Made by a program: the position numbers and the translations under genes. Source: Inquilinus limosus DSM 16000 (GTDB lineage Bacteria; Pseudomonadota; Alphaproteobacteria; DSM-16000; Inquilinaceae). Taken from it: 64,000 nt of DNA. The stretch's first letter is position 1. Each line of letters begins with the position of its first letter. Where the stretch lies: the NCBI RefSeq assembly GCF_000423185.1, contig NZ_AUHM01000006.1:62001-126000 (forward strand), written 5' to 3'. Shown piece by piece: positions 32,841 to 41,642 of the stretch. The notes beneath the pieces were generated by a model. It was given only the letters and a program-made list of their open reading frames with translations, was not told where the DNA came from and searched no databases.

Positions 32841-33125
32841 TCACTCCGCCGGGTGGCGGACGATCTCGGAGAGGGTGACGGCGAGCTGGCCGGTCTCGTC
32901 GAAGACCATGATCTCGCCGCGGGCGATCACCCGGCCGTTGACCATGATCTCGACCGGATCGCTGACCCGGCGGTCGAGCTCGACCACGCCGCCGCGGCCC
33001 AGCTTCATCAGCTCGTCCAGCCGCAGCACGGCGCGGCCCAGGACCACCTGGACGGTCAAGGGCACGCCGTAGATCGCGTGCTCGCCCGGGGCGTCCGCCG
33101 CGGCGGTGTCAGTCGGCTCGGTCAT
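32841..33125 (-). CDS. fliN: flagellar motor switch protein FliN
   Basis: 94-residue C-ring protein consisting essentially of one SpoA domain: VPLTVQVVLGRAVLRLDELM, LGRGGVVELDRRVSDPVEIM and VNGRVIARGEIMVFDETGQL. FliN with FliM forms the lower C-ring and also docks FliH of the export ATPase complex. It overlaps the 3' end of fliH by 17 bases and is followed by fliP. Confidence 0.95.
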   Translation of the reverse strand: MTEPTDTAAADAPGEHAIYGVPLTVQVVLGRAVLRLDELMKLGRGGVVELDRRVSDPVEIMVNGRVIARGEIMVFDETGQLAVTLSEIVRHPAE

Positions 33126-33729
33126 GGTCCAGGTCCTTCAGCAATCGGTCGAGCACCGCCTCGATCCGCCGGGCCGTCCCGGCGGCGCTCCAATGCGCGC
33201 CGCCGCCGTCCCAGCGCGCGGTCACAGTGCCGGGGGCGAGGCCCTCATCGGCATCGACGGTGATGGCCGGCGTGGCCGGCGCGGCCCGGTCGGCGAGGCG
33301 CCGGGCCAGGATGGGATGCAGATCGGGCGCGGCGGCGATCAGGAGCGTCGGCTTGCCGGCCGCGGCCAGGATCGCCTCCTCGATCAGGCTCTCGGCCTGG
33401 ATCGCGGCGAAGCGCGGGGAGAAGGCCGGCAGCAGCGCCTGCAGGGCCTGGACGACCGCCCGGGCGCCGGCGGCGGCGACGTCGTCCAGCGTGGAGCGCA
33501 GGCCTTCGGCCTCATGGCCGATCGCCTGCAGCAGCCGCTCCAGGGCCTCGGCGCAGCGGGCCTCCTCCGCGGCGGCCGCGTCGGCCCGGCCCGCGGCGCG
33601 CCCGGCGGCATAGCCGTCCTCCCAGGCTTGGTGCAGGCGGCGTTCCGCCGCCTCCTCCACGGGGGAGGGGGCGGGGGCGTCCGGGCCTGCATCGAAGCCC
33701 TGGTCCCAGGTCAGGCGCCGCGGGCTCAC
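33109..33729 (-). CDS. fliH: flagellar export ATPase regulator FliH
   Basis: 206-residue cytoplasmic protein. It has an acidic N-terminus, an Ala/Gly/Glu-rich helix with repeated AxxxG-type spacing (AWEDGYAAGRAAGRADAAAA), characteristic of the FliH stalk, and a C-terminal domain similar to the peripheral-stalk part of ATP synthases. It binds FliI and FliN and delivers the ATPase to the gate. It overlaps fliF by four bases and fliN by 17. Sequence conservation of FliH is low, but the GxxxG-like stalk and position between fliF and fliN make the call firm. Confidence 0.85.
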   Translation of the reverse strand: MSPRRLTWDQGFDAGPDAPAPSPVEEAAERRLHQAWEDGYAAGRAAGRADAAAAEEARCAEALERLLQAIGHEAEGLRSTLDDVAAAGARAVVQALQALLPAFSPRFAAIQAESLIEEAILAAAGKPTLLIAAAPDLHPILARRLADRAAPATPAITVDADEGLAPGTVTARWDGGGAHWSAAGTARRIEAVLDRLLKDLDHDRAD

Positions 33730-35333
33730 GCCGGGGCGTCCTCGCGGATCAGGCTGCGCAGAATGGCAGCGGCCTCATCCGGATAATCCTCGAAGGCGTC
33801 GGCCAGGGCGCGGATCGCCTCCTCGCGGTCGCCGAAGTCGAGCCGGAAGGGCGAACCCTCATCCGCAGCCGCCTCGGCGGTCGCGGTGGGCTCCGCGGTC
33901 TCGGCCGAGGCCAGGGGCGGCTCCGCCGGCGCGGGCGGGGGCGCGGTCAGCCGCTCGAGCAGCGGCCGCAGCAGATAGAGCACGACCAGCGCGGCGATGC
34001 CCAGCACGGCGAGCCATTGCACCAGCGTGCCCAGGAGGCCGGCCCATGGGCCGGCGAAGAAGCCGGAATCCTCGTCGGCGCCGGCCGGCATCAGGTCGGC
34101 GAACTCCAGGTTCTGCACCGTGACCACGTCGCCGCGGTCCTGGCTGGCGCCGACGGCGGTGCGGACCAGGGCGGTGACCGCGTCGAGCTCCTCCTGGCTG
34201 CGCGGGACGTAGCGGCTGGTGCCGTCGGCGTCCGGCTCGCGCCGGCCGTTGACGAGTACGGCGACCGACAGGCGGCGCAGCTCGCCGGCCTCCCGCACCT
34301 TCTCGCGGCGCTCGGCGCTGATCTCGTAGTTGACCGTCTCCTCGGTGCGCTGGGACTGGGAGGTGGTGTTCGATCCCGGCGGCTGCGGCGCGCCCGGGAT
34401 CTGCGCGTCCGGCAGGTTCTGCTGCACCGTGGTGGGCAGGTCGCCGGTGCCGTCGCTGCTGCTCTGCCGTTCCTCCACCGTCTGGGTCGAGCGCGGCACC
34501 TGGCCGTCGGGGTCGAAGCGCTCGGTCCGAACCACCTCATGGCTCATGTCGAGGTCGGCGGCGACGGTGACGCGGACATTGCCGCGGCCGAAGCGCGGCA
34601 CCAGCAGGTCCTCCACCGCCTTGGCCAGCCGGGTCTCGAGCGAAGCCTTCAGCCCCTCGGAGGAGGGCTGGCCCGGGCCGTCGTCGCCTTCGGTCAGCAG
34701 CACCTCGCCGGCGGCGTCGAGCAGGGTGACGTCGGCCGGCTTCAGGTTCGGCACGGCGGCCGCGACCAGGTGCCGGATCGCGCGGGCCTGCTGCCGGTCC
34801 AGCCCGAAGCCGCCGCGCATGCGCACGACCACGGCGGCGGTCGGGGTCGGAGCGGTGCGGGCGAAGGCCTCACGCTCCGGCAGCACCAGATGCACCCGTG
34901 CGGATTCGACGCCGGACAAGGTGGCGATGGTGCGGCCGAGCTCGCCCTCCATGGCCCGCAGCCGGTTCATCTGCTGCATGAAGCTGGTGAGGCCGAGGCC
35001 GTTGTCGGCGTCGAACAGCTCGTAGCCGACGCCGGAGGCGGAGGGCAGGCCCTTCTCGGCCAGCGCCATGCGGGCGCGGGCGACATCGGGCGCCGGGACC
35101 TGGATCGTGCTGCCGTCGAAGCTGGTGCCGACGGTGATTCCCATCGCCTCGAGCTGGGAGACGATCTGCCCGGCCTCGGCGGGGGCGATGCCGGAATAGA
35201 GGATCGCCATCTTCGGCCGGGACGCCTCCCAGGCCAGCCAGCCGATCGCGGCCAGGACCAGCAGGCCGACACCGCCGAGAATCGCCAGCCTCCGCGGCCC
35301 CAGCGCTTTGAGGTTGTCGAGCAAGGCTTTCAC
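33726..35333 (-). CDS. fliF: flagellar MS-ring protein FliF
   Basis: 535-residue MS-ring subunit. It has a membrane helix at about 18-34 and a second near 440-460, with ring-building domains between them: YSGIAPAEAGQIVSQLEAMG, then SVEARVHLVLPE-like VESARVHLVLPEREAFART and PTAAVVVRMRGG. The cytoplasmic C-terminus (LDFGDREEAIRALADAFED) binds FliG. It founds the basal body in the inner membrane. The gene heads a leftward operon fliF-fliH-fliN-fliP-fliG and is divergent from fliL2. Confidence 0.95.
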   Translation of the reverse strand: MKALLDNLKALGPRRLAILGGVGLLVLAAIGWLAWEASRPKMAILYSGIAPAEAGQIVSQLEAMGITVGTSFDGSTIQVPAPDVARARMALAEKGLPSASGVGYELFDADNGLGLTSFMQQMNRLRAMEGELGRTIATLSGVESARVHLVLPEREAFARTAPTPTAAVVVRMRGGFGLDRQQARAIRHLVAAAVPNLKPADVTLLDAAGEVLLTEGDDGPGQPSSEGLKASLETRLAKAVEDLLVPRFGRGNVRVTVAADLDMSHEVVRTERFDPDGQVPRSTQTVEERQSSSDGTGDLPTTVQQNLPDAQIPGAPQPPGSNTTSQSQRTEETVNYEISAERREKVREAGELRRLSVAVLVNGRREPDADGTSRYVPRSQEELDAVTALVRTAVGASQDRGDVVTVQNLEFADLMPAGADEDSGFFAGPWAGLLGTLVQWLAVLGIAALVVLYLLRPLLERLTAPPPAPAEPPLASAETAEPTATAEAAADEGSPFRLDFGDREEAIRALADAFEDYPDEAAAILRSLIREDAPA

Positions 35334-35515
35334 GAAAACAGGCCCACCAGCCGCAGGTCAGGATGCCACGCCGGAACGCCCGCGACGGGACGGCGGCCGT
35401 TAAGCATGGCCAGGGATGAATCCACCGGATGCATCAAGATGACAAGACAAAAGCGATCTGTTACCTGATGAATTCATAGAAGAGGGTTGCGGTCGGCTGG
35501 CAGCCGGAGGATTCG
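35334..35515. promoter_or_regulatory. divergent promoter region fliF/fliL2
   Basis: These 182 bases separate two divergent flagellar operons. GTTAAG at 35399-35404, followed by CATGG, belongs to the TTAAG motif set. The right part (35420-35490) is AT-rich. No clear sigma54 (GG-N10-GC) or sigma28 pair could be assigned. Confidence 0.45.
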
Positions 35516-36001
35516 TTGGCGAAGGATATGAAGGATAGGTCGGCCGATCCGAATGCCGCGTCGGCACGCCGCCGCTGGCGCCCGTTCGCCATTGCCGTCG
35601 GCGTCGCCTTCGCCCTCGGCTTCGCCACGCCGATTCTCGGCGCCTGGGCGCTCGGGGCGCTGCCCTTCGTCGGTTCTCGCGCAGAAACCGCACCCGAGCC
35701 GGGCCGGGCGGTGGTGCCGGTGCCGGAGATCCTGACCAATCTCGCCCCCGGCTCGAAGGCACGGCTGATCCGCACCTCGGTGGCGCTGGTGGTCCCGGCG
35801 GCAGCGGAGCCGGCCGTGCGCGGCGAGCTGGACAGGATCCGCGATTCCTTTCTCGAGTACTGTCGGCAGCTCGGCGAGTCGGATCTGCGCGGTTCGATCG
35901 GCGTCTACCGGATGCGCGGCGACCTGCTGCGCCGGGCCCGGGCGCTGGCCGGGGACGACGCGGTGGCCGAGGTGCTGATCCAGGATCTCGTGCTGCAATG
36001 A
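35516..36001 (+). CDS. fliL: flagellar basal-body protein FliL (second copy)
   Basis: 161-residue inner-membrane protein. It has a basic cytoplasmic N-terminus, one membrane helix (about 23-45) and a periplasmic domain with the FliL pattern LIRTSVALVV, DSFLEYCRQLGESDLRGSIG and VYRMRGDLLRRARA, ending VLIQDLVLQ. The TTG start at 35516 is preferred because GGAGG lies five bases before it; an ATG four codons later is an alternative. It precedes fliM with an ATGA overlap, the usual arrangement. FliL supports stator function. Confidence 0.88.
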   Translation: MAKDMKDRSADPNAASARRRWRPFAIAVGVAFALGFATPILGAWALGALPFVGSRAETAPEPGRAVVPVPEILTNLAPGSKARLIRTSVALVVPAAAEPAVRGELDRIRDSFLEYCRQLGESDLRGSIGVYRMRGDLLRRARALAGDDAVAEVLIQDLVLQ

Positions 36002-36903
36002 CCGCGACGACCACCCAGGCCGCGGCGATCCGCGTCATGATCCGGGCGGCGGCGGAAGGCGGGCTGCCGGCGCTGGACTCGGCGGCGGAGCGCTTCGCCT
36101 TCCACCTGGGCGCCGCGCTGCGCGGGCTGGGGGCCGGGACGATCGAGACCGCTCCGGCTTCGGTGCGGTCGGCGCCCTTGGCCGAGATTCTGGCCGCGGA
36201 GGATGCGCTGGCCGGCGTCGTGCGCGCCCGCGACTGGGCCGGCCGGATCCTCCTCCTGCTCGATGCTGCGCTGGCCGGCGCGCTGATCGAGCGGCTGCTG
36301 GGCGGGGCGGCGGAACCGGCGGCGTCGGCGCCGCGGCGCCCGCCGACGCCCATCGAGCAGCGGCTGCTGCGAGAGGTGATGACGTCGGCTCTCTCGGCCC
36401 TGGCCCAGGCCCTGGCGCCGCTCTCCGAAGCCGTGTTCGAGATCGAGCGGGTCGAGACCGATCCGCGGCTCGCCGCGGTCGCGCCGGGCACTGCGACGGC
36501 GGTGGAGATCGCCGTGCCGGTGCAGGCCGGGGGACGGTCGGGCTCGTTGCGGGTGGTGCTGCCGGTGCCGTCGCTGACCGCGCTGCGCGATGCCTGGTCG
36601 CGTCGGCGCCGCGGCGACGCCGATGCCGTCTGGGCCGCCGGCTTCCGGGAGGCGCTGAACGGGGTCGAGCTGCCGGCGCTGGCAGTCTTCGGCGAGGTGA
36701 CGGCGACCCCCGCCGAGATCCTGTCCTGGAAGCCGGGAGACATGATCCCGCTGCCGGCCGGCGACGCCGACCGGGCCCGGCTGGTCGCCGGCGGCCGCGC
36801 TCTCCTTCACGGCACGATCGGCCACAGCCGCGGCGTCCGCGCCCTGCGGATCGAGCAGGCCGATTCGGCCTCTCCCGCCGTGCCCGAAGGCGGTGGCTCC
36901 TGA
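35998..36903 (+). CDS. fliM: flagellar motor switch protein FliM
   Basis: 301-residue C-ring protein. The middle CheC-like domain is recognisable from DWAGRILLLLDAALAGALIE and TPIEQRLLREVMTSALSALA, and the C-terminal SpoA domain from GVELPALAVFGEVTATPAEI with LSWKPGDMIPLP. It is shorter at the N-terminus than enterobacterial FliM: the CheY-binding EIDALL-type peptide is not evident, so control of switching may differ. Both ends overlap neighbours (fliL2 and motE) by a few bases. Confidence 0.88.
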   Translation: MTATTTQAAAIRVMIRAAAEGGLPALDSAAERFAFHLGAALRGLGAGTIETAPASVRSAPLAEILAAEDALAGVVRARDWAGRILLLLDAALAGALIERLLGGAAEPAASAPRRPPTPIEQRLLREVMTSALSALAQALAPLSEAVFEIERVETDPRLAAVAPGTATAVEIAVPVQAGGRSGSLRVVLPVPSLTALRDAWSRRRRGDADAVWAAGFREALNGVELPALAVFGEVTATPAEILSWKPGDMIPLPAGDADRARLVAGGRALLHGTIGHSRGVRALRIEQADSASPAVPEGGGS

Positions 36904-37424
36904 TGCGTGCCCTTGGCGCCATCGCCGTCATGGCGGTCCTGAGCGTCCCGGTCGCAGTGGCGACGGCGGGCGGCCAGGACGCGCCGGCTTCTCCTCCGGC
37001 GCAGCCGGCAGCGGCCGATCCGACCCCCTCCGAGCTGCTGGCGGCGATCGATGCCGAGCGGCGGGACCTGGAGCAACTGCGGGCGAAGCTCGACGAGCGC
37101 GAGGCGCTGCTGGCCGTGGCCGAGGCCCGGGTGCGGCACGAGGTCGACCGGCTGGCCGTGCTGAAGCGCGAGATCGAGGGCCAGCTGGCGCAGCAGTCGG
37201 GCCTTCTGGCGGCCGATCTGAAGCGGATGGGCGCGACCTATGCGGCGATGCGGGCGCGCGACGCCGCCAGGATCATGGACGAGATGGAGCCGGCCACGGT
37301 GGTGTCCATCCTCGACCAGATGCCGGAGCGGCGCTCGGCGCCGATCCTGGGGGCGATGACGCCGCTCAAGGCGCAGGAGGTCACCCGCCTGATCCTGGAG
37401 CGGCATCAGCTGCCGCCGTCCTAG
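36903..37424 (+). CDS. motE: MotE-like flagellar/chaperone protein
   Basis: 173 residues. An N-terminal signal peptide or anchor (LGAIAVMAVLSVPVAVATA) precedes a Pro/Ala-rich stretch, then a coiled-coil (ERRDLEQLRAKLDEREALLA and on to EIEGQLAQQ), and a C-terminal MgtE_N-like helical domain (AAMRARDAARIMDEMEPATV, SILDQMPERRSAPIL). This architecture matches rhizobial MotE, a periplasmic chaperone for the MotC stator protein. No motC was recognised; the exported TPR-like protein at 16885 is a candidate partner (inference). The gene ends one base before the convergent flhB. Confidence 0.8.
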   Translation: MRALGAIAVMAVLSVPVAVATAGGQDAPASPPAQPAAADPTPSELLAAIDAERRDLEQLRAKLDEREALLAVAEARVRHEVDRLAVLKREIEGQLAQQSGLLAADLKRMGATYAAMRARDAARIMDEMEPATVVSILDQMPERRSAPILGAMTPLKAQEVTRLILERHQLPPS

Positions 37425-37425
37425 A

Positions 37426-38559
37426 TCACCCTGCGGAGCGGCCGCTCCCGGGCCGGCCGATCAGGCTCGTGGACGAGGGGACGGCCGGGCCCGGCCGGCG
37501 CAGGCCGAGGATGACGCTGATGATCTCGGCCACCGCCTTGTAGTGCTCCTCCGGGATCGGCTGGTCGACCGCGACCGCCGCATGCAGCGCCCGCGCCAGC
37601 GGCGGGTTCTCGATCACCGGCACGCCCTTCTCGCGGGCGATCTCGCGGATCTTCAGCGCGATCCGGTCCTGCCCTTTGGCGACGCAGACCGGGGCGTCGT
37701 CGCGGCCGCGCTCATAGCGCAGCGCCACGGCATAATGCGTCGGGTTGACCAGCACGACGCTGGCGAAGGGCACCTGAGCCATCATCCGGCGGCGCGCGCG
37801 GCTGCGGCCGATCTCGCGCCGCCGGGCCTTGACCTGCGGGTCGCCCTCGGTGCTGCGCAGCTCGTCCTTCACCTCGCGCAGGGTCATGCGCTGGCCGCGC
37901 CGCCACTCCCAGGACTGGTACAGCCGGTCGCCGACGGCGACCAGCCCCGCGACCGGCACCAGCACGGCGACGAGGCCGATGACCAGCGATCGGATCGCAC
38001 CCAGCATGCCCTCGACCGGCACCGAGACCAGCCATTCCGCCTGCTCGAAGCTCGGCCGCAGGAACAGCGCCGTGACCAGCAGCACGACGGAGGTCTTGAG
38101 GATGCCCTTGGCGAATTCGACCAGCCCGTTGCGGGAGACCATCCGGCCGATGCCCTTGAGCGGGCTCAGCCGCTCCGGCTTCGGCGACAGCCGGTCGGGC
38201 GCGACCACCACCTCGCCCTGCAGGAAGGCGCTGGCGGCGGCGCCGACGACCAGCAGCGCCACCCCGGCCGCCAGCGCCAGCCCCATGGCGCGGATGACGG
38301 CGGCGGCGGCGTGGAAGGCGTCCTCGGCCGTCGCCAGCGGGATCAGATCCGGGCTCTCGATGAAGGGCAGGACGGCCTGGACGAAGGCGCCGCCGACCGC
38401 CGGGAACACCATCCAGGCCAGCACCAGCAGGGTCAGCAGCATCAGGAAGGTCGAGACCTCGCGCGACCGCGGCACGTTGCCCTTCTCGCGCGCCTGCTCC
38501 AGCTTGCGGTCGGTGGCGTCGTGGGTCTTCTGGTCCTTGTCCTGCGCCTCCTCGGCCAT
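37426..38559 (-). CDS. flhB: flagellar export switch protein FlhB
   Basis: 377-residue protein with four membrane helices and a cytoplasmic domain carrying the autocleavage motif NPTH in VLVNPTHYAVALRYE, with cleavage expected between Asn272 and Pro273. The N-terminus (KTHDATDRKLEQAREKGNVP) is also diagnostic. FlhB switches export from hook to filament substrates after contact with FliK. Its start overlaps the fliR stop (TGATG). Confidence 0.97.
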   Translation of the reverse strand: MAEEAQDKDQKTHDATDRKLEQAREKGNVPRSREVSTFLMLLTLLVLAWMVFPAVGGAFVQAVLPFIESPDLIPLATAEDAFHAAAAVIRAMGLALAAGVALLVVGAAASAFLQGEVVVAPDRLSPKPERLSPLKGIGRMVSRNGLVEFAKGILKTSVVLLVTALFLRPSFEQAEWLVSVPVEGMLGAIRSLVIGLVAVLVPVAGLVAVGDRLYQSWEWRRGQRMTLREVKDELRSTEGDPQVKARRREIGRSRARRRMMAQVPFASVVLVNPTHYAVALRYERGRDDAPVCVAKGQDRIALKIREIAREKGVPVIENPPLARALHAAVAVDQPIPEEHYKAVAEIISVILGLRRPGPAVPSSTSLIGRPGSGRSAG

Positions 38560-39341
38560 CAGGGCGGCATCCCGCCGTCCCGCAGCCACAGGCCGACGGC
38601 GTCGGCATAGAGGGCCATCACGGCGCCGGCGACCAGGAAGGCCAGCACCAGCCCGGCGCCGATCAGGAGCGGCGAGAACACGAAGAACACCGGCAGGGCC
38701 GGCATCATCCGGTTGGTGATGCCGAGGCCGACATTGGCGACGAGGCCGATCACCAGGAACGGCGCGGCGAACTGCACGGCGAGGCGCATCGCCTGGCCGG
38801 CGGCGCGGATCACGACTTGCGCCTGCAGCCCGCCGTCGGGGATGCCGTCGACCGGCACCAGGCGGAACGACCCGGCCAGCGCCTGGATCAGCAGGTGGTG
38901 CAGGTCGGCGGCGAAGGTCACGGCGACGCCGCACATGACGAAGAAGGCGGAGAGGGCCGAGGCGCCCTCGAAGCCCGGCACCGCCGCGGTGAAGGGATTG
39001 GACAGCCCCATCTGCTGCGCCGCCGCCTGGGCCGCGACATGCAGGGCGGACAGCAGCAGCCGGGCGCCGACGCCGAGCAGGGCGCCGGCCAGGATGTTGC
39101 CGAAGACATGGGCCAGGATGGTCACGGCATCGGCCGGGACGGGTAGGGGAACGCCGTCGACGGCGGGGGTGAGCGCCAGGGAGACCGCCAGCGCGACGAC
39201 CAACCGGGCGCGCACCGGCACCTGCGCCTCGCCCAGCCCCGGCATCAGCATGAAGGCGGCGCCGATCCGGCAGAACACCAGGAGGGCGCCATAGACCCAG
39301 GGCGTGACCAGCCCGGCCAGGGCGAAGCCGTCGATGGTCAT
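38559..39341 (-). CDS. fliR: flagellar export gate protein FliR
   Basis: 260-residue membrane protein with about six helices. Diagnostic segments are FCRIGAAFMLMPGLGEAQVP, VRARLVVALAVSLALTP and PFLVIGLVANVGLGITNRMM. FliR completes the FliPQR channel. The gene follows flhA after a 174-bp gap filled by a 137-bp palindromic element, whose left end lies only five bases from the ATG, so the SD (GGAA) is weak and borders the element. Confidence 0.95.
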   Translation of the reverse strand: MTIDGFALAGLVTPWVYGALLVFCRIGAAFMLMPGLGEAQVPVRARLVVALAVSLALTPAVDGVPLPVPADAVTILAHVFGNILAGALLGVGARLLLSALHVAAQAAAQQMGLSNPFTAAVPGFEGASALSAFFVMCGVAVTFAADLHHLLIQALAGSFRLVPVDGIPDGGLQAQVVIRAAGQAMRLAVQFAAPFLVIGLVANVGLGITNRMMPALPVFFVFSPLLIGAGLVLAFLVAGAVMALYADAVGLWLRDGGMPP

Positions 39342-39346
39342 TTCCG

Positions 39347-39483
39347 GTTGCCTCTCCCGCTTGCGGGAGAGGTCGGGCTCGCGCAGCGAGACCGGGTGAG
39401 GGGAGTTCGTCGAGGTCTGTGCCGGCCCTCACCCGGACGTCCTGGCGGACGTCCGACCTCTCCCGCCCCGCGGGAGAGGCAAC
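39347..39483. repeat. 137-bp GC-rich palindromic intergenic element between fliR and flhA
   Basis: The element is bounded by perfect 13-base inverted ends, GTTGCCTCTCCCG and CGGGAGAGGCAAC. It has a second internal inverted pair (GGGTGAGGG/CCCTCACCC), so the whole can fold into one long hairpin. The first 35 bases are identical to 19229-19263 upstream of motA. It has no coding capacity. It lies inside an operon, between flhA and fliR, and may influence mRNA processing. Confidence 0.85.
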
Positions 39484-39515
39484 GCGGAAGGCGGTGATGG
39501 CTCTGCTTCATCCCG

Positions 39516-41642
39516 CTACACCACATCCACCGTGCGCAGCATCGTCCGGCGGGCGATCTCGTTGTGACTGATCACCGCGGTCGCCGGGCTGATCCGTTCC
39601 AGCAGCGAGCGGACGAAAGGCCGGGCATCCGGATTGACCAGCACGGCGGGCAGGGGATCGCGGCCGGCATGGGCCTGGATCTTGCCGCGCAGCTCGGCCA
39701 GGAAGCCCTGCACCCGGTCGGGCGCCAGGGCGAAGCGGCGCTCCTCGCCCTCCACCATCACCGCCTGGGCCAGCTCCCGCTCGCGGTCGGCCGACATGGT
39801 GATGACGGAAAGATAGCCGTCGGCGTCGGTCAAAGACCGGCAGATCTGGCCGGCCAGGCGCATCCGCACATGTTCGACCAGCATCGGCGCGCTGCGGGTC
39901 CAGGCCACGGCCTCGGCGATCGCCTCCAGGATCGCCGGCAGGTTGCGGATCGACACCCGCTCGGCCAGCAGCGACTGCAGCACCCGCACGATCGTCATCA
40001 TCGGCAGCTGCGTCGGCACCAGCTCCTTCACCAGCCTGGCGTATTCCGGGTCGATGCCGTCGATCAGCCGCTCCGCCGCGGCATAGGTCAGGAGGGCGGA
40101 GAAGTTGTCCTTCACCGCCTCGGCGACATGGGTGACGATCACGCCCTCCGGCGAGACCACGGTGCAGCCCAGCGCCTCCGCCTCCTCGGCCAGGCCGGCG
40201 TCGACCCACAGGGCGGGCAGGCCGAAGGTCGGGTCCTTGGTCGGCACGCCCGGCAGCGCCACGGATCCGCCCGGCGCCAGCACCAGCCGGCTGGCCAGCC
40301 GCACCTCGCCGCGCGCCACCTCCTCGCCATGCACCAGCAGGCGGTAGGCGGTGTTGCCGAGATCGGCCGAATCCTTGATCCGGATCGAGGGCAGCACGAA
40401 GCCGTACTCGCCGGCGAAGCGGCCGCGCAGCGTCTTCAGCTTCTCCGCCAGGTCGTCCGACATCCCGACCATCGACACCAGGGCGACGCCGATCTCAAGC
40501 CGCAGCTCGTCGAGCCGCAGCAGGATCTGCACCGTCTGCTCGGCGGTCTTCGGCGGATCCGCCGCCGCGGCCTCGGCCCGGCGCGCCTCCTCCGCCCGCC
40601 GGGCCATGACCCGCGGCATGATCCAGGCCAGGCCGCCGAAGATCGCGACCAGGACCAGGAAGGGGAAGGCCGGCAGGCCGGGGGCGACGGCCAGCAGCAG
40701 CAGCAGCCCGGCGGCGACCAGCAGCGCCTTGGGATAGGCGCCGAGCTGCGACAGCACCACCTGCTCGGTCGGGCCGCGGTTGCTGCCCTTGGAGATGACG
40801 AGGCCGGCGGCCAGCGAGACCAGCAGCGCCGGGATCTGGCTGACGAGGCCGTCGCCCACGGTCAGGGTGGCGAAGGTGGTGATTGCCTCGCCGATCGGCA
40901 TGCCCCGCTGCAGCGTGCCGATGACGATGCCGCCGACCAGATTGATGAAGACGATGATGAGGCCAGCCACGGCATCGCCGCGGACGAATTTCGAGGCACC
41001 GTCCATGGCGCCGTAGAAGGAGCTCTCGTCCTCCAGCTCCTGGCGGCGCCGGCGGGCCTCCTTCTCGTCGATCATCCCGGCCGAAAGGTCGGCGTCGATC
41101 GCCATCTGCTTGCCGGGGATGGCGTCCAGGGTGAAGCGCGCCCCGACCTCGGCGATGCGGGTCGAGCCCTTGGTGATGACGATGTAGTTCACCACCACCA
41201 GGATCGCGAACAGGATCACCCCGATCACGAAGTTCCCCGACATGATGAAGCCGGAGAAGCCCTGGATTACATGGCCGGCGGCGCCCGGCCCCTCATGCCC
41301 GTGCGACAGGATCAGCCGGGTGGTGGCGACGTTCAGCGCCAGCCGCATCAGGGTGACGACCAGGAGGACGGTCGGGAAGGAGGAGAAGTCGGAAGCGCGG
41401 CCGATCCACAGCGCCACCATCAGGATCAGCACCGAGATCGCGAAAGAGAAGGCGAGGCTGATGTCCAGCACCACCACCGGCAGTGGCAGCAGCAGCACCG
41501 ACAGGATCGCGGCGATGCCCATCGCGAACAGGATGTCGCGGTGCCGGGCGCCGAAGGCGCCGGCGAGGGACAGCCGCGCCAGGGCGCTGTTGCCGTTCAC
41601 CCCGGCCACCCGGGGCCGGGCGGTCCGCGAAGACGAACTCAT
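39516..41642 (-). CDS. flhA: flagellar export gate protein FlhA
   Basis: 708-residue gate protein with about eight N-terminal membrane helices. The FHIPEP signature region reads DFSSFPTVLLVVTLMRLALN with VATTRLIL. The conserved cytoplasmic loop (ALDAIPGKQMAID, then GMIDEKEARRRRQELEDESS) and the C-terminal domain forming the nonameric substrate-docking ring are complete. It overlaps the upstream transglycosylase stop by four bases (ATGA). Confidence 0.97.
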   Translation of the reverse strand: MSSSSRTARPRVAGVNGNSALARLSLAGAFGARHRDILFAMGIAAILSVLLLPLPVVVLDISLAFSFAISVLILMVALWIGRASDFSSFPTVLLVVTLMRLALNVATTRLILSHGHEGPGAAGHVIQGFSGFIMSGNFVIGVILFAILVVVNYIVITKGSTRIAEVGARFTLDAIPGKQMAIDADLSAGMIDEKEARRRRQELEDESSFYGAMDGASKFVRGDAVAGLIIVFINLVGGIVIGTLQRGMPIGEAITTFATLTVGDGLVSQIPALLVSLAAGLVISKGSNRGPTEQVVLSQLGAYPKALLVAAGLLLLLAVAPGLPAFPFLVLVAIFGGLAWIMPRVMARRAEEARRAEAAAADPPKTAEQTVQILLRLDELRLEIGVALVSMVGMSDDLAEKLKTLRGRFAGEYGFVLPSIRIKDSADLGNTAYRLLVHGEEVARGEVRLASRLVLAPGGSVALPGVPTKDPTFGLPALWVDAGLAEEAEALGCTVVSPEGVIVTHVAEAVKDNFSALLTYAAAERLIDGIDPEYARLVKELVPTQLPMMTIVRVLQSLLAERVSIRNLPAILEAIAEAVAWTRSAPMLVEHVRMRLAGQICRSLTDADGYLSVITMSADRERELAQAVMVEGEERRFALAPDRVQGFLAELRGKIQAHAGRDPLPAVLVNPDARPFVRSLLERISPATAVISHNEIARRTMLRTVDVV

